Origin: Hypericum androsaemum
Lineage: Eukaryota > Streptophyta > Magnoliopsida > Malpighiales > Hypericaceae
DNA length: 64,000 nt
Direction of reading: 5' to 3'
NCBI GenBank assembly: GCA_963995505.1
Contig: OZ023180.1
Coordinates: forward strand, 372,501-436,500
Shown in pieces: positions 45,271 to 56,729 of this stretch. The first letter of the stretch is position 1, and every line of letters starts with the position of its first letter. The notes beneath the pieces were generated by a model, which was given only the letters and a program-made list of their open reading frames with translations, was not told the origin of the DNA and searched no databases. The position numbers and the translations under genes were made by a program.

Positions 45271-48200
45271 TTAAGAGCGAGCATAGCGTACGGGTATGCG
45301 ACGATGAATAGGACCACGGCAAGACGGGCAATCCTTCATCCCCTGTTTCTCGTGGAGCTCATTGCACGTAGTGCAGACGACCTGGTGGGCGCAGGGGAGG
45401 AACACCACCGACATTTCTTCGGAGAGGCACATCACGCACTCCCTCTCTCGCTTCACTCCTTTATCGGACAGGTCATGCAAATCCGAGACCAGCTCCGAGA
45501 TGTACTTGGTCCAGGAGTCCTTTTGACCGGCATTGGTTTTCCCATCAGCTAGTCTACCTGTGTAGCTGCCATCAATGCCCCGACGAAGTGCGGCGATCTT
45601 TGATGAGTCTGTCTTCAGTCTCAGCTGGGAGATTTCTCTCTCCAGCTTCTGGATGTCATCTTTATACTTCTGCAGGTTGGTTTCAGCTTTGAGCTTGATC
45701 ATATCCTCCTTAGACTTGGTTGAAGCCTCGAGATCTTCACGTTCCTTTCTAAGTGAAGAAGCTTGCAGGAGCATTTCATCCTTTGCCTTCTCTTCTTGTC
45801 GCCATCTAGCCTGTCAAATTTTTCTTTTGTCAATGAGAAACGAATTGGCCGATGCAGAGATCATCAGGCATATAAGCCTGATAGGTGCAAGAGAACAATG
45901 CTATCTCTGATTGTATGTATGTACATACTACCAGAAGATGCATGAATAAGATTTCGTGTCAATTCTCTAGCTTCTGGGATGAGCTAGTTGAGCAGATCTC
46001 TGATAAAGAGGACATCCGCCATTCGCATTGAATGAGCCGCAAAAGAAATAAGCAGAAGATGAACTTGGAAATCAGACGACGAGGATGAAAGAAAGCAACA
46101 GCATTTTGTGACACAAGCTGAACCTGGGAACTCCGTCAACAATTGAAAATTAGCTTCACAATAAATCAGCACCATCAAACATAAGCAATAATCTGGTTCA
46201 CAACACGAAGAGCAGATCTGCACTCAATTAAATTCCTTGAACTACAAGCCAATTTGGGTAGAATTGTGTGCCATCTCCCCCCACAAACTGCACGCCACAC
46301 ATGTCAAACGCGAGCATCAATACCTTACATGGGTCCCTACCATACAAGTTGACTGTCATAGAGCTTCGGTCCAGTTTTTACATTTTCCCTAACCGACTGC
46401 ATGCGGCGAATGACAGGTACAAGTCATAACATGTGATCTAAAAGCAAGATAATTTTGTAGCAACAACACAGCTAGAGCGCAACTCACAGAAGTACATGTT
46501 CCACCTCCACCCTAGGAAATATATTTACAGATCCTAACAACCATCTAAACACAAGAAATGAGGCTTCATACACCTACAAGTGATCCACATTGCAGCAAAT
46601 AAGAGGTGTAACCGCCAATTCCAAATAATTAAAGAACTATTGTGTAAAAATCAAGTTGCTCGACTGTCAGAACAAGAACATCAGGTGGAGAATCTCCGAT
46701 GAATGATATGGAGAAAACAAAAGCTTGAGTTTAATATTCAGCAAGAATACCTCTTGTTGCTCCTGCAGCTGTTTAGCCACCTCTACTTCCTGCAGTAGTT
46801 GTTGAACCTTGCGCTTTTCTGTCACAAGCCCCTCCTGGAGCTGGGTCTTCTGCTTCTCCCATGACTGGAACTTCATCAGCAGCTTCTTCTCCCTCTTTGA
46901 TGCTTCTTGACAGCTTGCAGCCGACTCTGCAGCACGTAATTTAGCAGCCTCCATCTCTTGTCGCAGAGCAGCATTCTCCACCTCGAGTCTCCGGACAGAA
47001 GAATTAGCCTTTTCAACTTGCCCACTAGCCTTGCCGAGTGCATTTTCCATTTCGGTAAGTTTTTTCATGGTATTTTCCTCCAGAGTCTGCTTCTCTTTCT
47101 TGAGGCGCTCAACTTCTTCTTTCTCTTGTCTGAGTGATTTAAGTTCAGCTTTGTCCTTACCCAACCTTCGAGCAGCTTGCATCACTTTCTGATTTGCCCA
47201 CTCTGTCCATTCTTGAAGCTGAGTTTGAAGATCCCGGACCCTGGGAAGCAGCTTGACGATACAATCATCCTTCTTGTCCTGTGGATACCATGGAACCAAG
47301 GACTTATCATGAGAAATCCCAGGGAAACTAGAGTTTGGTACCTCGGGATTGCAGCAGGCAGGCACAGAAACCAAGTTACTTTTTGCAGGCAGTGATAGAG
47401 AAAGCTCAGTATCAGCAGCAGATAATGCAGGTGGGCTAGTCATTGCAGGTAATGCAATACAAGGGGTTGCTGCCGAACGCACACTAGCCTTTGAGTGAGA
47501 AGAAGCTCCTTTCGGGGTATCCGAACTGACAGAAGCTGGAGGACAAGGCTCAGGCTTGATAGGAGACTGACCCACAATATCTTGAGGCATGTCGACTCCC
47601 ATAGCCTTGCTTAGCCTCAAAGAAGCATTCTTTATGCTAACAGACGTGGATTCAGACACGGATCTCAACTTCTTATCCAAGATCAAGCCACCAAAACCAC
47701 TCAGTTTCCTGGACCCTTTAGAGCCATACATTCGGTAATTCTTCTCCAGATGAAGTGACTTCTGTCTGAGGAGGCATTCTCGTTTAGCACTGCCAGAATA
47801 AACCTTTCGGCTGACCACAAATTTCTCCTCCAAAACATGAGATTGAGAAGTTCCTGCACCAGTGAAAGGTTTTTCCACATTATCAACGGCAGGATTCAAC
47901 CCCTCTTTCTCAGAGACCAATCCACTGGCACAATTGACGTTCTTTTGTTTTGCTGGAGACGGAGCTGATGCAGCGTTGGTACTTGCCTCAGATTGAGAAC
48001 TACGACCAGAAGATACTGAAGAGACCGGTTTGCTAGGACTTGGAGGGCTTAATTCAGAGGATTTGGCATCTGTCTTCGTCTCGCTTTGAGAGGAGACAGT
48101 GGATGTGCCATTTGGAGTCTCATCGGTAGGAAGACTGTTCAGGGGATCACCATCCATTGCACAAGCATGTGAAACATTCATATCACAAATTAATAAGCAC

Positions 48201-48901
48201 CACATTGCATCCCCTGTGCTAAAGAAAGGCCTAACCTCGCGGAGTACGCAAACCAATTCTGCCAATATGTACTTCTCCATCTGCTGCAAGTCCTTAAAAT
48301 AGTGCTCCCTAGAAGGATCAATCTCTTGACCATTTTTAAGAAATGCTAAGGTATTTTCAACTATGTTTGACACAGTATCTTTGCAACCGTAGCATAAGCC
48401 AGACCTCAAGACAGCCTTGCTAGCAACTTCTTCAGTATACCCACAAGCCACAATCTTTTTAATCGCACTCTTGAAAATTGCATCTAAGTTGCTTAGGACC
48501 AGATCTTCTAACTCGGACTCTGTAAGATCACTCCAATCAGCATCATGAGATTCCTCTAATTCTAATCTCTCTCTTGTCTGGCTAGGCCCAACTTCTGTTG
48601 CATCTATTGCACTAGCTAACCCGAGGTCTAACTTCAGCCCATCTGAATGATCCTGGTTCACACCACACAAGTCACAGGCACTTGATTGCCCGTGGAGAGG
48701 GGAAGCATCATATTTCTCAGCCGAGAACTCATAACCCATGCACTCATTCTGAGACATGGGCATACCCTTGCTTGGATCACCCAAGGGTGGATCAGCCCGG
48801 AACTTCCTCTTGTTCCTGCTTCCTTTCTCTTGGGCCGACGTTAATGGCGACATTTGACTGGCACAAGTGCTGCTAGTGGCTTTGGCAACCATTGATGCCA
48901 T
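45271..48901 (-). CDS. RF298/RF4-like RING-type E3 ubiquitin ligase
   Basis: Two coding exons, 48901-46751 (717 codons) and 45810-45271, give 896 residues. The start MASMVAKATSS is preferred to an upstream Met (48955) because it matches the family. N-terminal blocks GSRNKRKFRADPPLGDPSK and DWSDLTESELEDLVLSNLDAIFKSAIKKIVACGYTEEVA (a UBA-like helix region, about residues 130-185) are diagnostic of Arabidopsis RF298/RF4. A long Ser/Pro-rich middle leads to a coiled coil from about residue 565 to 800. The C-terminus is a C3HC4 RING: CVMCLSEEM, LPCAHQVVC, then DCPSCRGPI. It should act as an E3 ligase; the substrate is unknown. The 940-bp intron (45811-46750) has no other gene. No breaks. Confidence 0.96.
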
Positions 48902-49814
48902 TTCAAGCTGCGACAAATCCGTTACAAGATCAAATTCAACAATCAAGCCCATCATCGATCACACATCAGTCCATCCGCGAAACAAACAAACAAACAAACA
49001 CTAATCAGTCACATTTGACACAACACTCCAGACAAATTCAACTTGAACCAACAGACACAAACATCAAAAGCCAGTCCCCCAAAAACAAAACAAACCCAAA
49101 ATGAAGAACCCACCTACCCATCTCACTACTCAAGAAAAACAAACCCAGAATGAAGAAGAACCCACCTACCCATCTTCACCACCAGATAAATAGGGAATCA
49201 AGAAACGGAACGAAACCCAGATAAAACAAACACAAACCCAACCCAACACAACACAACACAACACTGAAGAATCCGATCAAAGAATCTAAACCCACCAACT
49301 GATTCACAGATCAAAACCCAGCTCCCAGATTAATCCCCACACAATTTTCCGGCTCGATTAAAATAAAAGAAAATAAATTAAATATAAAAAACCCCACCGA
49401 TGATATATATACACACAACCGGGTCAAAAGGATCGAGTGATTTTTAAGTGGGTTAGAAAGCGAACGATCGGTGATTTATCTGACCTGAGCTTAATATTCT
49501 TCTTCTATACCGAAGCAAAAATCAAAGGCCAATCTAGAGAATCGCCCGGCTCAGGACACCAAGAGAAATATACATACATATATATTTATTTATTTATATG
49601 TGTGTCTCTCTCCCTCTTTTCTTTGCCCTTCCTCTTCTTTCTCTTCCGGATTTTTCTTTTTTGTTTTTTAGTTTATGATTCTCCACAAGTTTTTATTTTC
49701 CATATTGGCGTTTTTGTCAGCTACGGAAAATGTAATTGCCTTGGATTGGATTGGATGTCCCTTTCTCGCCCCCTTTGCCCTACTGTGTTTATATAGGCAA
49801 TTTAAAGCGACTGG
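48902..49814. other. 5' leader and promoter of the RING ligase gene
   Basis: A-rich, with a short (AAAC)n run near 48980 and CA-rich leader-like DNA to about 49350, then TATATATA-rich stretches near 49401 and 49571. A leader intron is possible. No other gene. Confidence 0.5.
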
Positions 49815-50378
49815 GAGTTACATTTTTCTAAGACTAGGTTTTGACAATATATTTTTACCTACCAAGTTGTTAGTTAAGAATGAGCCGATTCTAATTAAAC
49901 CATGTCATAAGTCTCAACGAACTTTTATAATGCGTATTCAGAATTTTGGCGCATGCTCATTTCGAAATTGAATTATTAGATAAATATCTATATACATTTT
50001 CATTGATCTTTTATATAGCATGTTAAGAATGAGTCGATTCTAATTTAGCTAAACCGTAGGTTTTAATGAATTTTAGAAATGTACATTCAGAGAACTTAGT
50101 CGCCTAACAAATGTCTTCACACATTCTCAAGAATCTTTTATGTAACATATTTTCGTTGATTATGTACTATTAATTGCAAGTACATCCACCATTAGTCTCC
50201 TTGTATCATTTTTATTGCATAACAGTAGTATTATTTAAGTGTGTGAATAAATTGTGAACCTTAATGAAAAATTGTCATTTATTCTGTGGACTAATTATAA
50301 ACAATTTTCATTAATGTGTTGCCTAAAGAACAAAAACACATTTATTTTGCCAATTTGACTTGCACATTAGGAGTTACA

Positions 50379-50621
50379 TGTAACGTACTTGTACCCAACT
50401 GTAATAGTTGCAAGGTTATAGTGATCAATATGTAATTGATCACAATATAAATAACAATTAGATAGAAACTCGGAATTCATTCTGATATTTTGATAAACAT
50501 TCTACAGGAACAATTACGTTTCTGCTTCTATCTTCTTCCCCTTATATTCTTCTTCTGTATCTTTTCCCCCTTGCTAACAATTAGGGTTCTTAATCCCTAT
50601 TCTTGATCCCCAATCATTACA
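50379..50621. mobile_element. solo LTR (243 bp)
   Basis: Ends TGTAA...TTACA with a perfect 5-bp TSD TTACA (50374-50378, 50622-50626). The 3' half is TCTTC-rich as in plant LTRs. There is no internal region or partner LTR, so it is a solo LTR left by recombination, probably from a short-LTR Copia element. Removing it restores the start of the second tandem unit exactly. Confidence 0.85.
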
Positions 50622-51594
50622 TTACATTTTTCTAAGACTAGGTTTTGACAATATTTTTTTACCTACCGCATAGTTAGTATGATCCGATTTCAATTCAATC
50701 AAACCATAAGTCTTAAAGAATTTTTGAAATACATATTTGGAAAACTTTATCGTCTACTCATTTTGAAATTGAATTATTTGATAAATTTCTATATACATTA
50801 TCATGAATCTTTTATATAGCATGTTAAGAATTAGTCGATTTTAATTTAGCTAAACCATAAGTTTTAATGACTTATAGAAATGTAAAATCAGGGGACTTCG
50901 TCGCCTAACAAATGTCTTCATACATTCTCATGAATCTTTTATGTAACATGTTTTTGTTAGTTATGTACTATTAATTGCAAGTACATCAACCATTAGTCTC
51001 CTTGTGTCATTTTTATTGCATAGCAGTAGTATTATTTAAGCGTTGGAATAAATTGTGAACCTTACTGAAAATTTGTCATTTGTCATATGGACTAATTATA
51101 AACAATGTTCGTTAATGTGTTGCCAAAATAACAAAAACACATTTATTTGACCAATTTGACTTGCACATTAAGAGTTACATTTTTCTAAAACTATAATTTG
51201 ACAATATTTTTTTTACCTACCGCATAGTTAGTATGATCTGGTTTTAATTCAACCAACCATAAGTCTTAAAGAATTTTTTAAATACATATTCGAGAAACTT
51301 TGTCGTCTACTTATTTCGAAATTGAATTATTTGATAAATGTATATATACATTCTCATGAATCTTTTATATAGCATGTTAAGAATGAGCCGATTCTAATTT
51401 AGCTAAACCATAAGTTTTAATAAATTTTAGAAATGTACAAAACTTTGTCTCCTAACAAATGTCTGCATACATTCTCATGAATCTTTTATGTAACATGTTT
51501 TCGTTGGTTATGTATTGTTAATTTCAAGTACATCGACCATTTGTCTCATTGTATTATTTTTACTAGTATAGATCGCACGTGCCGTTCTGTTTTA

Positions 51595-52262
51595 AAATTA
51601 AAACATATTCTTCGGGGTTCGGGGGTTCGAAAAATGGGGAACATGTTCCGGGGTTCAAAAAATGGGGTCGGGGTCTGCATCTGGGTCCGGGTCTAGGTCT
51701 GAGAATTCGGGGGTCGGGGTTTCAGGTTTTTGGGTTCGGGTTCGGGGTCAGGGTCAGGGGGTCGGGGATTCATGTTCTTCGATCGTAGGTCGGGGTCTGG
51801 GAGTCAGGGGTCGAGGTCTAGGGCCTGGGATCTGGGGTTGGGACTCTAGGGTTCAGGGGTCGGGGTCAAAGTTTGGGGGTCAGGGTCCTGGGATTGGGGG
51901 TCGGGGTCGAGGGTCAAGGGTCTGGGGTCGGGTGTCCAGTGGTCCGAGGGTCAAGGGTCTGGGGTCGGGTGTCCAGTGGTCCGAGGGTCAAGGGTCAGGG
52001 GGTCAGGGTCCGAGTGTCCGGGGTCTAGGGTTCGGGGGTTCATGTTCTTGGGTCGGGGGTCGAGGTCCGAGGGTCCAAGGTCGAGGTCCAGGTCCAGGTC
52101 CAGGTTTCGAGGTCAGGGCTCCGAAGTCCGGGGGTCGGAGGTCCAGGGATCGAGGGTCGGGGTCCAGGGATAGAGGGTCTGGGTCCGGGGATCGAGGGTC
52201 TAAGATCCGGGATTGGGAGTTCGGTGGTCCGAGGTTTGGAGGACCGGGGTTCAGGGTCTAGT
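51595..52262. repeat. G-rich degenerate minisatellite
   Basis: About 670 bp of GGGTC, GGGGTC, GGGTTCGG and GGGTCCA-type words with almost no C on the plus strand outside TC steps. A 37-bp higher-order duplication (GGGTCTGGGGTCGGGTGTCC start) is near 51921 and 51958. The 199-codon plus-strand frame across it is low-complexity Gly/Arg/Ser/Val and not a believable protein. It has strong G-quadruplex potential. Confidence 0.9.
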
Positions 52263-53242
52263 GTCTGGCTCCCTTCCTTTCCCTCGCTTTCCTGCCCCTC
52301 ACACATGCTCTTTTTCTCCTTGTTTCCCTCCTCCCAATAAAAACCCTCAAATAATAAAACTAATTGTTCAGATTTTCATCTATTTTTCAAAACAAATTTA
52401 AAGCTCTGTTTAATAGATTTCAATATTTTGCATATTATCAGAATATGTAAAGACATTGAACAGTTATTAGCAAACACTTTAGGTGAAGGAAATATAGAGA
52501 GACACATCACATTCCTGAAAATAGAAGATTTGTAATTTTACCGTGTGGCAGGACTAAGATGTTGCCTAATTAAGGAGAAGTAAATGTGATAATTGGTTCT
52601 ATGAAGATAGTACATTAGGATCACGGGATTACAATATTTCTGAAGATTAATAGTTGTAAATTTGTTGAATTTAGATACATGGTTTAAAAGTAGCGAGGTG
52701 GAAATATTGACATCGACATAATTTTTATTTTCTTTGTATTTTCACTTGACAATATATTATGTCGTAATGATATATGTTTCCTTCCATTTTTTTAACACTA
52801 ATACGGACAATAATTACCGAGCACCAAAGTCAGTTATAATGTATTATTATCCTAATTTAATAATATCTTAAATTTGAATTATCAGAATGAAATTACATTA
52901 CAATCTAATAATTAAATTCGATACAATTTCAAGTTATTTCTTTTATAAAATGGTGGATTATAACTTGTACGATGATAAGGATTCAATCAAAAAATGATCC
53001 CTCTATTTTCCAAAACTGTCTTTTTCTCAAATTTATATTTAAGAGGCTAGTTAACCAACAGAACAAGCAAAATAAAAAAGGAAATCCATAAATAAACAAC
53101 CACTCATATTTAAGACTTCACAACCTTCGTCCTCCTCACAACTTGCATGAACTCTCTAAACCCTCTCCTCAACCAACAAAATATCCCTAGAAAAGGAAAA
53201 ACTTATTCTCCCTTCTCATTCGTCTTCTTCACCAATATCGTG

Positions 53243-53514
53243 ATGTCGGCGGCGCCGTGCACCGATCTACTCTCCTCCTCCAACTCGTCCATCAACGACG
53301 ATCTTCTCTGCTGCGAGGACTCCTCGGAGGTGTTCTCCAGAGAGTCGCGGAGCGACGGGTGTTCGACGGAGGCGCATGATTCGATCGAGGAGGAGTCCAT
53401 CGTCGGGTGCATCCAAGGGGAGAGGGAGTTCATCCCCGGCGGCGAGTACCTGTCCAGCTCGGCTCCCTCGACGCCTCAGCTCGCGAAGATTCCGTTGCAC
53501 TGATTCTCAAGGTA
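53243..53514 (+). pseudogene. D-type cyclin exon 1 fragment, frameshifted
   Basis: From an ATG at 53243 the frame reads MSAAPCTDLLSSSNSS, then INDDLLCCEDSSEVFSRES. It carries the LxCxE retinoblastoma-binding motif as LLCCE and continues to the family block GEREFIPGGEYLS. After that the reading shifts. The conserved LDASAREDSVA(W)ILK block is present at 53468-53514 in another frame, with Leu where family members have Trp, and is followed by a GT donor (GTAACC) exactly where cyclin D exon 1 ends. In the original frame a TGA follows at 53501-53503. No cyclin-box exons follow, because Helitron-end sequence begins within 90 bp. It is a captured gene piece, not a working cyclin. Confidence 0.88.
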
Positions 53515-54960
53515 ACCAATCAGAATAAAATTTAAAAAAGGGTAATCCTTTCCTTTCCACCATGTCAGATAAAAAAGGATGTTTTCTTTATTATAGTAAG
53601 ATTGTCTAACAATCGTACTATTTAAGTGCGAGAATAAATTGTGAATTTTACTAAAAAATTGTCATTTATCCTGAGACTAATTATAAATAATGTTCATTAA
53701 TGTGTTGCCAAAATAACAAAAACACATTTATTTGGCCAATTTGACTCGCACATTAGGAACTCTTAAGATATAATTAACATCTCTTCCTTGGTCATAGTTA
53801 CATATATTATTTATTTTAGGACTTAATTTTTTTCATTTTCTTAATAATTGTTATCCCGGCCAACTATCATGAGTTTTAGGTTATGTGGCTGGGAGTTACA
53901 TTTTTCTAAAGCAATATTTTGAAAATATTTTTATACCTAACGCATAGTTGAGTATGAGTCGATTTTAATGTAATCAAGTCATGAGTCTTAACTAATTTTA
54001 CAAATGCATATTCAAAAAATTTTGTAGTCTTCTCATTTTGAAATTGAATTTATTTAATAAATGTATATATACATTCTTATGAATCTTTTATGTAGCATGT
54101 TTCTGCTTTTTTTTCATCGTTAATTGCAGTTATATTGATTATTAATCTCGTTAAAGCAATTTTATTTGTATAACGGTCATATTATTTAAGTGTGGGAATA
54201 AAATGTAAATTAAATGAATAAATATTATTTATCTTTATCTTGTGGACTAAATTAATGTTCATTAATGTGTTGCCAAAATATCTAATACTATTTTTTTGGC
54301 GAATCTGACTAGCACGTAAGAATTCTACATGTATACTTAAACATTTATTGGTTGGTCATAGTTACCTTATATTATTTGTATTTAAACATAGAAATAACAT
54401 TAACCTAAATAAATTTCATTTAACTTGTGGACTGAATTAATGTTCATTGATTTGGTGCCAAAATTAACTAATTCTCATTTATTTGGCCAATATGACTGAC
54501 ATATAAGAATTCTCCATGTATAGTTAAACATACACTCGTTAGTCATAAGTTTAGATGTTGGTTAGAAGTTTAGGTCAGGTGAATGGGAGTTACATTTTTC
54601 CGGGACTAGATTTTGTATATATTTTTTTCACCTACCACATAGTTAAGTGTAAGTTGATTTTAATTTAACCAAACTATAAATCTTATCGAATTTCATAAAT
54701 GTACATTCAGAATACTTTGTCTGTTTATTTTGAATTTGAATTAATTGATAAATGTTTGTATACATTCTCATGAATCTTTAATATAGTATATTGGCATTGT
54801 TTATGTACCGTTAATTGCACGTAAATCGACCGTTAATATCATTGAATCAATTTTATTGTATAACGGTAGTATTATTTAAGCTTGGAAATAAAATGTAAAC
54901 CTAAGTGAAAAAAATGCCATTTATCTTTATATTTATCTTTATCTTATGTTTGGTTTGAGA

Positions 54961-56247
54961 ACATTAGATTGATGATTATTTCCAACTTCTTTGTTTGGAG
55001 ATGCAATTTATATGCACAATAGAGAGAACTGTAAGCATTAATTCATCCTTCTATACAAATTTATCTTTTTTTTTCAAAATTAGTTTGTGTTCAGATAGTT
55101 TTCAAACATAACAATTTTAAATTTGACCCAAGTAATGCAGCTATCGAACTTCAGACCAATTTTTTTTCATCTCTATTAAACTTTATGTATTAGACTGAAC
55201 ATTCAAGGTTGAATCATTGGCCAGGTCACTAGTTAGCTCATACCTTCAAAAAGTCAATGATTTGCTTTGAAGAATAATTTATTCTTTTTATTAATATCAT
55301 TCCACCTACCCAATCATATAGTTCTAAAAAAAAGACTCTTTGATTTGGTGCCTGTCAGATTGCAAAAAAAAGAGCATTAGTTATTTTGGAAACACAACAA
55401 TGAACATTAATTTGGTCCACAAGATAAAGATAAATGTCATTTTTGTTAGGTTTATATTTTATCCCCACGCTTAAATAATACGACTGTTGTACAATAAAAT
55501 TGATCAACGAGATTAATAGTCAATGTACCTGAAGTTTATGGTACATAACCAACACAAACATGCTATATTAAAGATTCATGAGAGTGCGCACACATATTTG
55601 TTGATTAATTCAAGTTCAAAATGAACAAACAATAAAATTTTTTTTTTAGATGATGAGACTCCTCCAGGTTCAAATTTGGATATTGTTAGCAATGAAGTAA
55701 GTTTTCAAGCGTTTTAAAGAATAATTTACACACACACATATACATAACCTTGAAACAAGTGGAAACTTAGGGTTAAACAAGAGTTATCGAAGGAGCAACT
55801 TTGGTTAACCTTTTAAAACTTTATCTTTCACCAATAAAATTATTGCGTTGGCAAAATAACAAATGCTCGTTTATTTAGTCAATCTGACACACACATAAAG
55901 AATTCTCTATATATAGTTAAACAACTTCTACTCGTTGGTCATAGTTACCTTATATTATTTATTTTACCAGGCGATCAAATTCTTATTGTCAAAATGTCGT
56001 ATTAATTAAGCGCAAAAATAAAAAGGTGAACCAAACTAAGAAAAGCATTGCATCTGCCAATTAATTCTAGCACTCATTTATCGTAAATAAAATACAGAAA
56101 TTGTGAATTTCACATCATTTAATTGGTTTCAGAAATGGGCTAATTATTACGAGGTTTTCCAAAAAAATTAATAATGGGCCGGCGGGAACGGAGAAATAAA
56201 GCGGGAGCGAGCTTAGTAAAAGGACAGAGAGGAAGGAAGAGAGAGCG
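54961..56247. other. degenerate repeat remains, then 5' flank of the Cox19-like gene
   Basis: Around 55385-55640 an inverted and diverged copy of the tandem-unit sequence is recognisable (complement of CATGAATCTTTAATATAGCATG), and a direct partial copy lies at 55845-55970. The last 80 bp before 56248 are GC-richer leader. No gene. Confidence 0.55.
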
Positions 56248-56729
56248 ATGGCCCAACACCAAAGCTCAGTAGGGAAATCAGTTGACCCCCACCAACCCAC
56301 AACCACACCACCGCCGGCATTGGCGCTCCACCGGACAGACGCCGACGAGGAGGACGAGAGCGTGAAGCAGCTCGGAGACTGCTCCTCCGTGTACCTCTCC
56401 CTTCAGGTACACCCATCAATCAATATTATAAAGAGTTAAAACTTGTTTAAAGAAAAGGGTTTTAATGCATACGCACAAACAAATGGGGTTGGGTTTTGAT
56501 GGTTTGCAGGATTGTCTTATTGAGAATGACAGGAACTGGAAGAGCTGCCAAAAGCGTAAGCTGCCTTTACTTGTGTTCTTCATTCGGATTGGTTCCGTGT
56601 ATTTTTTTGTCCCCGGGCTAATAGTCGTCTACGATCTGTTTGTTGAAATGCTTCACAGAAGTACAAGCACTCAAGGCGTGCAGCGAGGGGAGGAAGAAGA
56701 AGAAGAGCGACAAAGGCACGACAAGTTGA
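56248..56729 (+). CDS. twin-CX9C (Cox19/CHCH) mitochondrial protein
   Basis: Three exons, 56248-56406, 56510-56555 and 56659-56729, give 276 nt and 91 residues. After a Pro/Ala-rich tail of about 40 residues the core is GDCSSVYLSLQDCLIENDRN followed by WKSCQKQVQALKAC. This is two CX9C pairs (C-SSVYLSLQD-C and C-QKQVQALKA-C), the coiled-coil-helix fold that is oxidised by Mia40 in the mitochondrial intermembrane space. The short Lys-rich end (KKKKSDKGTTS) is typical. Plants have small proteins of this type annotated 'Cox19 family (CHCH motif)'. A role in respiratory-complex assembly or copper handling is inferred from the family. No frame problems. Confidence 0.88.

Larger units (their letters stand above)
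51563..53601 (-). mobile_element. non-autonomous Helitron with a captured gene fragment (2.04 kb)
   Basis: Read on the minus strand it starts TCTTACTATAATAAAG (from 53601) and ends GATCTATACTAG (to 51563), the TC...CTAG form of plant Helitrons. A short GC palindrome, GCACGTGC (51575-51582), lies just before the 3' end. It is inserted between A (complement of 53602) and T (complement of 51562) with no TSD. If removed, the interrupted tandem unit rejoins at the exact base (GACAA|TAAAAAT, as in GCAA|TAAAAAT of the intact units). Inside are a G-rich minisatellite and a cyclin D exon on the opposite strand. No Rep/helicase gene. Confidence 0.88.
49815..54960. repeat. tandem array of about 555-690-bp units
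   Basis: Each unit starts GAGTTACATTTTTC(T/C)AAGACTA and runs through CCTAC(C/A)GCATAGTTA, AACCATAAGTCTTA, TATATACATTCTCATGAATC and ATTAATGTGTTGCC. Starts: 49815, 50371, 51172, 53893 and 54587. Net lengths after removing insertions are 556, about 553, 682, 694 and a partial. The last two full units carry an extra segment with CATAGTTAC(C/A)T. Unit 2 is split by a solo LTR and unit 3 by a Helitron. Degenerate relatives, one inverted, go on to about 55990. No coding capacity. Confidence 0.88.

Noticed and set aside
51662..52261. 199-codon open frame on the plus strand
   Set aside because: It is only the G-rich minisatellite read through; all frames are open because the repeat has few T/A steps, and the composition is low-complexity.
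53147..53503. A complete small gene of 118 codons
   Set aside because: The upstream Met adds leader-like residues, and the C-terminal 20 residues are out of frame relative to the conserved cyclin D block, so it is a truncated, frameshifted exon.
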